The notes: generated from the sequence alone by a model not told the origin. A stretch of DNA of 64,000 nucleotides from Chelydra serpentina (GCA_037349315.1 JBAIAC010000023.1:37497501-37561500), one strand, 5' to 3'; counted from the stretch's first letter, positions 33,440 to 44,469 are shown. Made by a program: numbers and translations.

Positions 33440-34690
33440 TGTATTACTTGTGGACCAAGTCAGAGATGGACACAGCTTTTCTGGAGTGACCTCATTCTTA
33501 TTTTTCTGAGAGAACTTGGAGGATTGTAGCAGGCAATCGATCCTCTGCCCTGAGGAGTCTCTTATTTGGGGTACCTCATCATGAAGCTATTTTGCTACCC
33601 CACCTATACAATGTGTATATCTGGCTGCTGGGGGAGGGTTAGTGAGGAGACATGGACTCCAAGTTTAGTATGCTGATGGCATCTTGCTCTACATCTCTAT
33701 CACATTTGATCTGGCCAGAGCAGTGGAACAAATAACCCAGGGCCTGATTCTCTGTTACACTAAAGTCCCTTTGCACCGATATGATGGGGGGAAAGGTGCT
33801 TTTAAAATGGATGGAAATTAGTTATATCCACTTTAAGGTGCCCTTACGCTGCCAGAGTGGTGTCAAGAGGCTTCAGCCTAAGTGAGTGTTAAGGCCCCCT
33901 TAGGGGAAAAGATGGGCTATGCAGTCTATATGACCTTGGGGCTTGGAAGAGGGCTGGCTGACTATCGCTTCTTCCAGATAAAAGTGGCTTGATGATGTAG
34001 TTGCATTGGGAGAGACAACTGGAAAAATTAGAGGAACCTATATTTGTACTCTGATGCAGGGAATATGACCATTTAGATGTGTCGTTTTGATGTGCTGTGA
34101 GATCCTGAATGTCCTGCTAGCAGCTGTAGCCAATAGCACCCTCTCCATCAGTGCCTAGTGAGAAGAGTCCGATATTGCTTCTGAAATGTAACAAGTTCCT
34201 TGCAAGTGTCCTTGTTACATTGTGCTCTGTATGGGGCTGTGCACTGAGACCCCTTGGAAACAGAACCTAGTGCAGAATGCTCCTCCTCCTTATAAAGTGG
34301 ATTTACATGCCAAGAGCAAGTTACGCTCAAAGATCTGTGTTATCTACCAGCACATTTCCAGGTGAAATTCAAGGTTTTAACTTATAAAGCCCTAAATGCT
34401 TTGGGACCGGGTTACCTCCCCATGTCCACAGCTGAGATGAACAGAACCAGTTGAGCTGGAGCTCTGCTATTATAAATGGGAGGGAGCTGGTGGCAGAGCA
34501 TTCTCTGGAAAGGGTACTTGACTTCATAATTTGGTCTCACCTTTTGGTACTCCAGAGTCTGGATTTATTAACCTTCCAGACCTTCTGCATAGCACATCTT
34601 TTCCATGAAGCAGTTGGGGAGGGATGGACTGAAGGCTGGAGAAATTTGGTGTATTTTGTATATTTGCTGGTGAGTATTTATCTATCAATA
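33440..34690 (+). mobile_element. Ancient L2-type LINE fragment
   Basis: At 33541-33760 decayed sequence contains the RT active-site block as YADGILLYISITFDLA (from 33669), where YADD is expected; the second Asp is Gly. Upstream, tggggtacctcatcatgaag stands where the GVPQGS-type block belongs. At about 34361-34426 the frame reads FKVLTYKALNALGPGYL, the L2-type C-terminal block. A 'gggcctgattctctgttaca' insertion (about 33740-33900) separates the two. Many stops and indels mark an old copy. Confidence 0.7.
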
Positions 34691-35574
34691 TGAGATGAAC
34701 AGTCCTTTATATTGTGTTATTTGTACTAGGTGCTTTCAGTGGATGGAATGGGCACCAGAGTATTGAGTGAGCACTTACAGAGGATTTATACAGCTAAATA
34801 AATATAAAGACCATAACCAAACATGGAATGAAGGAGCTGGTTTGGATAAAATAACAGCCAATCTGAACTTTTTCTACAAACATTTTCATGCTCTTTTGCT
34901 TTTCCTGGTGCCACTCAAGAACAGAAGGCAAAGTGCCACCAGAAATGCTGTCCTTGCAGGACTTCCGTACTAATTATGAAGACACCAAGTTCTGAAACAC
35001 ACCTGAACTCCCATGTGTTTATTTGAAACAAGTGTCCTAACCTCTTGATGTTTGTCCATCATTCATTCTAGTCATTTCACTCTGCTGCTAGGCCATGAGA
35101 CAGCATCATGACTCTGGGTAAGATGTATTTGATACCCACCAGTCAACTACTTCCCAGCCTCTTATGTTATGAAGTTATTCTGCTGTACCTGACCTCATTT
35201 ATCATCCATTGCTCTTTTTCCTCTTCTTTTAGGCAGTCAGAAACCTCACAACAAGCAGATTCAGGTTCTGTGTTCACAGGCCCCTGTAGCCCACAGCATT
35301 AGTTCCTCAACTGGCTATTAATACCACTGGAGTTTAGTAAATACTGTGATTTAAAATGTTAATTATACGTGACAAACTGTTTACGCTTATTACCTCTCTT
35401 CCTTCCTAGTACAATTACAGCTGTTAATGAACATCCCCCTCTACTACCCCAAAGGCAAGGAGACAATAAAATACTCTTTTCAAAATATAAAGAATTCCAC
35501 TGCGAAAAAAAGATTAAATAATAATGCTACATAGCAACTATTGAATGCATAGGTATTATACTTTGCATCTTTCA
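34691..35574. other. Unique DNA
   Basis: No repeat family or exon is recognised. Confidence 0.4.
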
Positions 35575-35680
35575 TCCAGGTGAAGGAATGCAAGCTGAAA
35601 TAGGGAAAGAACAGGTTAAAGAATATTTAAATAAGTGAGATGCATTCAAGTCAGCAGGGCTGGATGAAATTCATTCTAGG

Positions 35681-35926
35681 GTGCTTAAGGAACTAGCTGA
35701 AGCAATCTCGGAGCTGTTAGCAATTATCTTTGAGAACTCCTGGAGGACAGGAGAGGTCCTAGAAGACTGGAGAAGGGCAAACAGAGCACCGCCAACCTTT
35801 AAAAAGGGGACTCAGGAGGACCCAGGGAATTATAGACCAGTCAGCCTAACTTCAATACCTGAAAAGATACTGGAGAAAATTATTAAACAACCAATTTGTA
35901 AGCACCTGGAGGATAATAGGGTATAA
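35681..35926 (+). pseudogene. CR1 ORF2 RT fragment
   Basis: 82 codons read LLAIIFENSWRTGEVLEDW, then FKKGTQEDPGNYRPVSLTS, then ICKHLEDNRV, the RT segment before the catalytic Asp pair. The frame is cut by the hAT insertion at 35928 and resumes at 38121 with RNSQHGFV. Confidence 0.85.
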
Positions 35927-35927
35927 C

Positions 35928-36431
35928 TAGGGCTCCGTGTCTGTCACAGAGGTCGCAGAAGTCACAGATTCCATAACTTCCCGAGACCTCTGTAAATTGT
36001 GCAGCGGCCAGTGTGGCTGGTTCCAAGGCAGCATTAGTGGCACCAGCCCCTGTTGGAGCGGCTTCGGGGCCAGCTGCACCGGCTGCTGCTTGGGCGGGCC
36101 CCAGCAGCGGCCAGTGCGGCTGGCCCCAGGAACTGCCTAAGCAGCGGCTGGCCCCGGGGACCGCCCAAGCAGCAGTCCCTCGGATGGCCGGAGCAGCTGC
36201 TGCTCGGCACCCCCTGCAGCGTCCCCCTGGGGTGTCCCCTGCAGCAGCCCCCGCCCCCCCGCATCAGCAACTGCCCCCTGAAGCAGCACTCCCCACCCCC
36301 ACCACCAAGATTTAGTCACAGATATTTTTAGTAAAGGTCATGGACTGGTTATGGGCTGTGAATTTTTGTTTATTGCCCGTGACCTGTCCATGACCTTTAT
36401 GAAAAATACCCTTGACTAAATCGTAGCCTTG
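35928..36431. mobile_element. GC-rich hAT-like element (first of two side by side)
   Basis: Ends tagggctccg and cgtagccttg are inverted relatives (yarggctmcg). It is bounded by ggtataac (35920-35927) and gttttaag (36432-36439), decayed copies of one 8-bp target. Inside are a hairpin near 35945-35995 (cacagaggtc and gacctctgt) and a long right-hand hairpin with arms 36310-36354 and 36376-36421 around ttttagtaaaggtcatgg. The GC-rich middle (36001-36300) gives several overlapping frames on both strands, none a gene. Confidence 0.7.
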
Positions 36432-36831
36432 GTTTTAAGTAGGGTTGTTGATTAATCGCAATTAACACTCGCCATTAACTAAAAAAATTAATCACGATTA
36501 ATTGCAGGATTAATCGCACTGTTAAACAATAGAATACCAATTGAAATGTTATTACATATTTTGGATGTTTTTCTACATTTGCAAAGATTGGTTTCAATTA
36601 CAACACAGAATACAAAGTGTACACTGCTCACTTTGTATTATTTTTATTACAAATATTTGCACTGTAAAAATGATAAAAAATAGTATTTTTCAGTTCACTT
36701 CATACAAGTACCGTAGTGCAATCTCTTTATCGTGAAAGTGCAATTTATAAATGTAGATTTTGTTGTTGTTACATAGTTGCACTCAAAAACCAAACAATGT
36801 AAAACTTCAGAGCCTACAAGTCCATTCAGTC

Positions 36832-37050
36832 CTACTTCTTGTGCAGCCAATGGCTAGGAGAAACAAGTTTGTTTACATTTACAGGAGATAATGCTGCCCG
36901 CTTCTTATTTACAATGTCACCTGAAAGTGAGAATAGGCATTCGCATGGCACTTTTGTAGTTGGCATTGCAAGGTATTTACATGCCAGATATGCTAAACAT
37001 TCGTATGCCCCTTCATGCTTTAGACACCATTCCTGAGGACATGCTTCCAT
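36832..37050 (-). pseudogene. hAT transposase C-terminal domain, left arm
   Basis: 72 codons on the minus strand read YLACKYLAMPTTKVPCECLF, then SLSGDIVNKKRAALSPVNVN, then KLV and W. This is the hATC dimerisation domain at the end of hAT transposases, with the usual Leu-Ala start and 'KKRAAL' block. It ends in a stop at 36832, toward the outer terminus. It lacks the DNA-binding and RNase-H-like catalytic regions. Confidence 0.85.
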
Positions 37051-37206
37051 GCAGATGACGCTCGTTAAAAAAATAATGCATTAATTAAATTTTTGACTGA
37101 ACTCCTTGAGGGAGCATTTATGTCTCCTGCTCTGTGTTTTACCCATATTCTGCATATATTTCATGTTATAGCAGTCTTGGACGATGACCCAGCATGTTGT
37201 TCGTTT

Positions 37207-37731
37207 TAAGAACACTTTCACTGCAGATTTGACAAAACGAAAGAGAGTACTAATGTGACATTTCTAAAAATAGTTACAGCACTCGACCCAAGATATAAGA
37301 ATCTGAAGTGCCTTCCAAAATCTGAGAGGGACAGGGTATGGAGCATGCTTTCAGAAGTCTTAAAAGAGCAACTCTCCAATGTGGAAACTACAGAATCTGA
37401 ACCACCAAAAAAGAAAATCGACCTTCTGCTTTTGGCATCTGACTAAGATGATGAAAATGAACATGCGTCGGTCCGCTCTTTTGTGGATCGTTATCGAGCA
37501 GAACCCATCATCAGGATGGACACATGTCCTCTGGAATGGTGGTTGAAGCATGAAGCGACATATGAATCTTTAGCGCATCTGGCATGTAAATATCTTGCGA
37601 CGCCGGTTACAAAAGTGCCATGCAAACACCTGTTCTCACTTTCAGATGACATAAACAAGAAGCGGGCAGCATTATCTCATGCAAATGTAAACAAACTTGT
37701 CTGTCTGAGTGATTGGCTGAACAAGAAGTAG
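37207..37731 (+). pseudogene. hAT transposase C-terminal half, right arm
   Basis: The frame reads ALDPRYKNLKCLPKSERDRV (from about 37282), then a stop at 37444-37446, and in the same frame HLACKYLATPVTKVPCKHLF and NKKRAALSHANVNKLVCLSD to the stop at 37729. The first part is the region between the catalytic core and hATC, so the right arm keeps more coding than the left. A frameshift near 37207-37235 separates it from upstream coding traces. Confidence 0.85.
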
Positions 37732-38195
37732 GACTGAGTGGACTTGTAGGCTCTAAAGTTTTACATTTTATTTTTGAATGCAGTTATTTTTCTACATAAC
37801 TCTACATTTGTAAGTTCAACTTTCATGAGAGATTGCACTACAGTACTTGTATTAAGTGAATTGAAAAATACAATTTCTTTTATTTTTACAGTGCAAATAT
37901 TTATAATAAAAATAAATAGAAAATGAGCACTGTACACTTTGTATTCTGTTGTAATTGAAATCCAATATATTTGAAAATGTGGAAAACAAACAATAGAGTA
38001 CCATTTATATAAATATTTTTGGATAACAGTGCAATTAATTGCACAAATAATCATTAATTTTTTTAATTGCATGATTAATCGCGATTCATTTTTTAATTGC
38101 TTGACAGCCGTAGCTATAAGGAATAGTCAGCATGGATTTGTCAGAAACAAATCATGCCAAACCAACTTAATTTCCTTCTTTGATAGGATTACTGA

Positions 38196-38728
38196 GAACT
38201 GCAGCGCTAAGTCAATCTGCAAGCAGGTTTCAGGGGGTCCACCAAAATAAACCAGAGAGCATACAAAAAATAAAAGCCATTCACCTTGTGCTATTTGGAC
38301 ACATTGGGGATTTTTTTTTAACCAGACAACGTATTAATTTTTCCTGCATGATATGCTGAAACCTATTGGCTTCAGCAGGGCCGGAGTTATGAGATAGCAA
38401 GAAGGGCAATTGCCTGTGGCCCCACGCCACAAGGGGCCCTGTGTGGTGGGGGCTCAGGCTTCGGCTTCAGGTGGTGGGACTCAGGCATATTAATATTTTA
38501 ACATAATCAGTTTTTAATTTTTGTACCTATATTATCCTTGTTTTTATGATATATGTGGGCGTGTGTTTAACTGCATAACTATCAGTTTAATACAGCTGTT
38601 AATCTATCGCATATGCAGAAAATGGTGGTTGTTGCACAGGTGGATTGTGGAGTTTTTACAGCATGTTGTGGGGGGGGGGAGGGAGGAATGGGGGCGGGGC
38701 TCAGAAAGAAAAAAGTTGAGAACCTCTG
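38196..38728. mobile_element. Composite insertion in CR1, ending in a hAT terminus
   Basis: CR1 coding stops at about 38195 and resumes at about 38729. The right boundary gttgagaacctctg (38715-38728) is an inverted hAT terminus. Within lie cagcagggccggagttatg (about 38374) with following 'ggccctgtgtggtggggg', resembling another hAT family, a 'caagcaggtttcagggggtc' segment of unknown family, and a G-run at 38672-38681. More than one element is present; their inner borders are not resolved. Confidence 0.55.
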
Positions 38729-38937
38729 ACCTAGCGGATAAGAGGGAAACTGTAGATGTGATATAGCTTGATTTTTAGCAAGGCTTTTGACAGAGTTCTG
38801 CATGACATTCTATAAGCAAACTAGGGAAATGTGGGCTAGATTAAATTACTACACAAGGTGTGTGCACAACTAGTTGAAAGAACATACTCAAAGAGCAGTT
38901 ATCAATAGTTTACTGTGAAAGTAGGAGGGCGTATCTA

Positions 38938-39438
38938 GTGGAGTACTGCAGGGGTCAGACAAATGCAAAGTACTTCACAGGAAGGAAAAATCAAATGCCC
39001 AACAACATTGTCCCACTCTACTCAGCGCTGGAGTACTGTGTCCAATTCTGGGCACCACACTTTAGGAAAGATGTGCACAAATTGGAAAGAGTCCAGAGGA
39101 GAGCAACAAAAATGATAAAAGGTTTAGAAAACCAGACCTATGAGGAAAGATTAAAAAACTGGGCATGTTTAGTCTTGAGAAAAGAGGACTAAGTGGGGGA
39201 CCAGATAAAAGTCTTCCAGTATATTAAGGGCTGTTATAAAGAGGATGGTGATCAATTGTTCTGCATGTGCACAGAATGTCGGACAAGAAGTAATAGTCTT
39301 AATTTGCAGCAAAGGAGATTTAGGTTAGATATTAGGAAAACATTTCTAACTATAAGGATAGCAAAACTCTGGAATAGGCTTCCAAAGGAGGTCGTGGAGT
39401 CCCCACCAGTGGAAGCTGTCAGGGATGGTCTAAGCTGA
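38938..39438 (+). pseudogene. CR1 ORF2 C-terminal part
   Basis: Two frames separated by a stop at 39190-39192: [34 protein letters not shown] and YEERLK in the first; GDQIKVFQYIKGCYKEDGDQ, RRFRLDIRKTFLTIRIAKLW and NRLPKEVVESP in the second. These are the thumb and C-terminal blocks of CR1 ORF2. The first frame starts right after a deletion that joins the 'GLQGSD'-type region to this block. Confidence 0.87.
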
Positions 39439-39849
39439 CTTGGTCCTTCCACAGCGCAAGCAGCAGGACTTACTGACTTCCCGAGGTCCCTTCCAGCTTT
39501 ACATTTCTATGATTCAATATGCTTATCTGAGATTTAGCTGGGATAGTGTGAGTGGTCTGCTGTCTTTTGCACTTCATATCCTCTAAGCCTATGGCTATTG
39601 ATCTTCTCTGTTAAAGATGGGTGAATGCTGATGGGGAGAGAAAATTCTCTGAATACTCCTTTTGGTCTTTCTTAATTAGTTAGCTTTGACTGTGTTCACA
39701 TCCCTTTTGGGTTTGCTTTCCATTCATTTACTGGCAAGAAAGTTCACTGAAATAGCAAAGGTTGCAGAATATTCACATAAAGCAAAGTTCCAAATGTATA
39801 ATTGCAAAGGTTTATCTGAGGAACTGGATTCTAAATGTTTTGTACATCC

Positions 39850-39928
39850 AGGCCCCAATTCAGAAAAGCATTTAATCACATTTCAGCACAGTGCTATGAA
39901 TAGGGATGTACTGCTGAATCGGGGCCCC
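39850..39928. repeat. Short palindromic element
   Basis: ggccccaattcagaaaagca at the left and tgctgaatcggggccccag at the right fold back on each other. No coding capacity. Confidence 0.65.
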
Positions 39929-40608
39929 AGTCAGCAAACAGGACATTCCATGTGACCTGTGTGTCCAATCAAACAGCTTGAACTTCACATATTGAGTAGT
40001 CCCAATGGGCTGCACAGATAGAAGCTATACACTCAGAACTATTTGCAAAAATTGTTTGGTGAATACATTTAAATAGCACATTTGTTTTAGAAATCGCAGG
40101 TCATGATTTTATTTTCAAAACAGATGAAATTTAGTTGAATTGTTCATTATGAACTAAGGGGAAGGGGAATTGACTACCGCCCTAGCATGGCTCAGAGGAG
40201 GCAGTAGCCTGCTACAGAGGGAGCATATATAGTTCCCGCAGACAAATAGCATGCTTGCTGTGGTCAGGAAACTTGCTGTTTGTTCATCCCTATCTGTCCT
40301 AGGCCCTGCAACTGTAATATGTCTCTATGTGTCCAATGTGTATCTGACAGTGGTGCACTTGCATTCCCCTCTTAAGTAGTCCCTGTAATTAGCTGGCCCC
40401 TCTCCTTTTGGGTCCCTCTCCTTTTGAGGGTGGGCTATTGCTTGTTCAGTAGGGCTTTTTTTTTTTTTTTTTTAGCTCTCCTTGCTTGCAACAATGGGTA
40501 GATAAGCTATACTCACAACCCCCACAGACAGCTCCCTATGGTAAAGGTAGGATGCTGCCAAATATTGCTGCTAAAAGTCTCTAAAGCTCTTGAGCCAGTA
40601 CCCTAAGG
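39929..40608. other. Unique DNA
   Basis: A poly-T tract lies at 40457-40479. Nothing else is recognised. Confidence 0.4.
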
Positions 40609-41180
40609 CAAAGGTCCCCCAATATTTTTGCTGAGATCCCCCACCCATGGGAGTCACATAACAGGGCCTCCGCCGCCCCCTCTCCCCCCCCATGCACAGT
40701 CCTAACTTCTACCTGTCGGGAACAGAAAGTGACTCACCGATGGAAGCAGGTGACTCACTCCCTGGGCAGTGGCAGGTCCTGGCTGGCTCCATCCCTGGAG
40801 GAGCCCATGGTTGCATGGTGCAGAGAGGACCAGGGCTCCTCTCCCTCCGTCCCCTCTGCCCAGAGCCTGTTGCTCTTGAAGGTTTAAAATATGAAGGACT
40901 GTGGCTGGCTGAGTGCCCAGGCCAGGATAGGGCAGCAGTGGGGAGAGTGTGTGGGACTCCCCCGCAGTCAGGATGGGGGGTAGGCAGGGAGAGCAGCAGG
41001 CAGCTGCAGAGGTGGAGTGAGGCTGAGCACCCCACCCAATGCTGGGGACTCTGCATGCTCCCCCCAGTGCTGGCCTGCCTTGGCTTGGACATCTGACAGC
41101 TCTGAGTCTCCCCTCATGCCCCCCTGATAACCTCATTGTGCCATCCCAGGAGGGTGCACCCCACAGTTTGAAAACTAATG
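40609..41180. mobile_element. hAT-like element, 572 bp, GC-rich
   Basis: The right end ggtgcaccccacagtttgaa continuing to aaaactaatg is an inverted hAT-type terminus (cagtggttttcaaactg class). The left end caaaggtcccccaatatttt is more diverged. Flanks ccctaagg (40601-40608) and ccttaagt (41181-41188) match at six of eight bases. The longest open frame of the window, 40702-41331 on the minus strand (209 codons), lies mostly inside this element and has no transposase signature. Confidence 0.6.
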
Positions 41181-42099
41181 CCTTAAGTGCTACTGTTGCA
41201 CAATTTCGAGAATGAGGCTTGCTTTCTGGTAAGAGAAATGTATTGACCTTTTTGGAGTTTACACAGGCAGGGTCTTCTATCTTTTTGTACACACAGGTAA
41301 AATCTGCACCACACTGCTCTGTCTTCCTCAAACTCTTTCAAGAGGATAGGGCCCTTATTTATAAAGGGATATCTCTCATTAACCAGGAGGCAAACTCTAA
41401 AAATAGACCAATTAAACAAGTATTAAGACAGTCTCCAAATTTCAACTCTAAATGCAATATTCTGCAATATAAATTCATTTCAGCAATTATAATTATTCCC
41501 AGATCGTCACACTAACTTATATACATACATAGGTTTGCAGTCGGGACCTTCAAAACCTCAACACACATCCCTTTAGCTATAGGAGTAACTGGTATGGGAA
41601 GCATGCTGTTATCCTCAGTGAGGGATTGGGGAGCTGCGGGGGACCATGCATGCGGGTGGTCAACGTCAGCAAAATGTCTCACGGCCCGCAATCAGCTTAC
41701 CCTGATGGGTCGCATGCGGGCTGCAGGTTGCCCACCACACCTTTAGAGGGAGACAAGACATATACTTTTGCCAGTAGGTTATACAACTATTTGTGAAATA
41801 GCACTGGGTTGTTGTGTATCTGGATTCCTATTCGTGCCTCTGAGAGCAGACTACAGTCTAGTGTTTTGCCAAGCGTAATGAGGCCCCTCTTTGTATCATC
41901 CGTAGGGACTAAATCTGGGACCTAAGAGCATGACCCATTACCATATGAGTTAAAGAAGCAGGTTTACTAGCATGGAGGCAGTAGCAGACCCATAAACTTA
42001 TATATGTGGTATAGTCACAGCCGGGGTAAAGAGCCACACTGTGTTAATATGGGTTACGCAAACACATATACTAGACTTGGGTCTGTCAATACTTAGCTC
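41181..42099. other. Mostly unique DNA with one hAT fragment
   Basis: 41600-41745 (cggcccgcaatcagcttacc, then gcgggctgcaggttgcccac and cacacctttag) is the right part of a hAT-like element of the cagg(t)gtgggcaacc class. The remainder has no recognised features. Confidence 0.45.
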
Positions 42100-42295
42100 T
42101 TATATGGCGCTTTTCATCAGCAGATCTGCAAGCGCTTTACAAAAGAAGGAAGTATCATTATCCCTGTTTTACAGATGGGAAAACTGAAGGGAAGTGACTT
42201 TCTCAAAGTCATGTAACCGGTCAGCAGCAGATCCAGGAATAGAACCTAGGTCTCCGCAGTCCTGTGCTTTATGCAGTAAGCCAAGGTTCTGTTCT
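42100..42295 (-). mobile_element. MIR-like CORE-SINE (antisense)
   Basis: Blocks in order: atatggcgcttttcatcagc, gcaagcgctttacaaa, ccctgttttacagatgggaa, gggaagtgactttctcaaag, atagaacctaggtctccgca. This is the full central part and head of antisense MIR, among the best-preserved copies here. Confidence 0.75.
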
Positions 42296-42838
42296 TAGCT
42301 CCATCTAATGTCAACTTGTGCAATTTCTGAGTTAGCTTCTTTGTACAACAGATAAATAATAGACACCTTCCACTCCGGTAGGAATAGGAGGCCTTGGTTA
42401 ATAAGGGTTGTGAAGCACACACAAAGAGTAACAGTGCTCAGAGGAAGGTTTGGGACTGGAGCTTGAAGCCTCTTAATCTGCAGTTTAGTGCCCATACCCC
42501 TAGGTTATAGGATATTGAGCATGAGCAAATTTTTTCCTCCCCCCCCGCCAACCCTAAGCACCCCACTGCAAAAAAACCCCATGATGTGTTACCAGTTCTG
42601 TGAGAATTCAACAGTGACACATGTGATGTGTGGCAGGTTTGGAGCATGATCCCCACGCAAACTCTGTTACAAATTCTTGTAATGACTTTCTTTCCTGACT
42701 TGGCAAAAGCATTCCACAAAATCCATCATGTATTCCTTATTTTCCTTTCCTCCCCCTCAGCTGCCCTCCCTCCCCAAAGAATTATACTTTCTTAAACTTT
42801 CAAGCATTCAGTATTTAATCCATTTTAAATGCTACAGT

Positions 42839-43285
42839 TAGAGCTGGCATGAAATTTTTTTCCCCCTCTCTGTGGAAGTTTAGATTTTTTTTAGCAAAAA
42901 AACCAAAAACTGGCTGAAAACTGAAAACGTTGATGTGGAAATTCTGCCACAATGCATCATGGGCGTTGTAGTTCGGATTTCTCATGCCCCCGTTCTCCCC
43001 TATGGATTGGGCTCCCTGGCTAGATGACATCTCCTATGGTGCATCGTAAACTCTCCTCTTGCTGAGCCACTGCGGTGCACCATAGGAGCTCCTGGCAATG
43101 GTGCATCAGGGCAAATGTAGACTAGCTGAGGAAACTTTTCAGTTTGGAGCTGAAAATATTTTGGTGGGGTTTTTTTATTGAAATTTTTAAATTTTCTGCA
43201 GAATATTTTTTCATGAAAAATTTCATTTGTCAAAAACTCAATTTTCTGTTGAACAGTCTTGATAGAAAATTTTCAACTCGCCTTA
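42839..43285. mobile_element. Non-autonomous DNA element (tagagctgg family)
   Basis: The left end tagagctggcatgaaat and right end ttttcaactcgcctta are inverted relatives. The internal hairpin ctcctatggtgcatcg / cggtgcaccataggag spans 43031-43089. Shares its termini with 43830-44237. No transposase coding; superfamily unknown. Confidence 0.6.
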
Positions 43286-43394
43286 GTTCTAATGCTGTCT
43301 GATAACTTCCTAATACTTTCATGGGGATGTGGAAAATGAGCAAAAGGGTAAGTTCTATAGTTGATACACAGGTATGGGAGATGAGATATAGCTT

Positions 43395-43600
43395 CTGTTC
43401 CTGGCTCTGATGTAGTCTTTCTCTGGGACTGTGGGTAAATCAGCTAAACTCTCTGTGCCATAGTTCCCCGTTTTGTAAAATGGGGACAATCATGTTTTTA
43501 TACCTCACAAGGGGGTTGAGAAGATTAATCCTACAATATTTGAAAAGCGCTTGGTGACCCTTTGATGGATAGTGCCATAGAAGTGCAAAGTAAACAATAC
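43395..43600 (+). mobile_element. MIR-like CORE-SINE (sense)
   Basis: Sense order: gactgtgggtaaatcagcta, ctctgtgccatagttccccg, ttgtaaaatggggacaatca, tacctcacaagggggttgag, tttgaaaagcgcttggtgac, atagaagtgcaaagta. The 5' tRNA-like head is missing. Confidence 0.75.
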
Positions 43601-43829
43601 GTTTTTTATCCTGTTTGTGAGTTTCTGACAATATGCATGTTTCATCAAATAACTTTATACTGGCTAAATCTCAACTTTAATGGACTGGCTTGTGTATATG
43701 TGCAATTCTCTGCAATATGCTTTTCTGAATGCACATTTTTGATCTTTCTAAATAAGATAGAGAACATATTGGGTAGGAGAATGACAGTGAAATAATTTAA
43801 GTAGTGGTGGGATGATAAATACATTTAAA

Positions 43830-44237
43830 TAGAGCTGCTTTGAACATTTTCCACGTCCACATTTTTTTTTTTTGATTGGAAAAAAGCCTTCAACTGAAAC
43901 AAGGTGGGTGAGATAATATCTTTTTAATGGACCAACTTCTGTTGTGGAAAAGACAAGCTTTTGAGCATCACTTTGATTGAAGCAAACATTTTCACAAGAC
44001 ATTAACACTAGGAAAAGACGGGGGAAAAGTAAAGTTAGAGAGAGTGGGAGGGGAAAACCATAATAATTGTAAAGTGAGAGTGGTTCAATCATCCACCCTG
44101 TATCAAAACAAAAATTGTTTGAAAATTTTCAGTATGATTTTTTTTTTTTGCCTAAAACCCAAAATATTTAATGGAAAATTTCAAATATCTTTTCAAATTT
44201 TTCTGTGAAATATACTTTCCATTTTCAACCAGCTCTA
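43830..44237. mobile_element. Second tagagctgg-family element, interrupted
   Basis: Left end tagagctgctttgaacattt; right end ccattttcaaccagctcta. T-runs at 43862-43873 and 44140-44149. The middle holds a fragment of the 'caaggtgggtgagataatat' repeat (43893-43965), so it hosts another insertion. Confidence 0.55.
43893..43965 (+). repeat. Fragment of the 29440-type Penelope-like family
   Basis: caaggtgggtgagataatat then ggaccaacttctgttg then gacaagcttttgagcat matches the left arm at 29478-29513 and continues past it. In the reverse direction the aagctt-containing part resembles the segment after gaaa in the Penelope arm at 11780, so the two families may be related. Confidence 0.5.
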
Positions 44238-44469
44238 GTAAAATTGTAAGTATCTTGCAGTCATTTGGTAGTACATTAATGTTTCATTTGCATCTCACTT
44301 GATAGAGGAGTTATAAAATTGCTACTAAAGCTTCTCTTGATTTCAAATGGTAATCAGTTGTTCAACTATTTAAACCACCCAGAAGTGTGTGCACTACAGT
44401 AGTGACACTTAATGCTTGTCTTGACAGCCACAAGTGGCCCTTGCTTGCCTCTCATGTGGCTTTGTTATA

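Larger units (their letters stand above)
36440..38112. mobile_element. Fold-back hAT element with two transposase C-termini
   Basis: Left arm about 36440-37050 and right arm about 37480-38112 are inverted copies over roughly 600 bp, from the termini (tagggttgttgattaatcgc and the inverse of cttgacagccgta) through the transposase C-terminal coding. The target copies are gttttaag (36432-36439) and gctataag (38113-38120), equal at six of eight bases. The middle (37050-37480) carries further transposase coding only on the plus strand. It is built of two 3' halves facing outward, so no intact transposase exists. Confidence 0.82.
35575..39515 (+). mobile_element. Sense CR1 LINE with nested insertions
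   Basis: CR1 sequence is present in three blocks: 35575-35927 (RT palm lead-in; SAGLDEIHSRVLKELAEAI-like, then NYRPVSLTSIPEKILEKII), 38113-38195 (RNSQHGFVRNKSCQTNLISF) and 38729-39515 (FSKAFDRV-like, then the C-terminal ORF2 and the 3' end gaggtcccttccagctttac, tctatgattca). The blocks are collinear, so they are one element. The gaps are two side-by-side hAT elements (35928-38112) and a composite insertion (38196-38728). An internal deletion at about 38957 removes the YADD region, and frameshifts are present. Confidence 0.87.

Noticed and set aside
36001..36331. Several overlapping GC-rich frames on both strands
   Set aside because: They are in all frames of one GC-rich hAT interior; alanine/proline runs reflect composition.
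40702..41331. Longest open frame of the window, 209 codons on the minus strand
   Set aside because: It lies mostly in a GC-rich hAT-like element, overlaps other long frames on both strands, is rich in Pro, Ser and Gly as expected from composition, and shows no domain.
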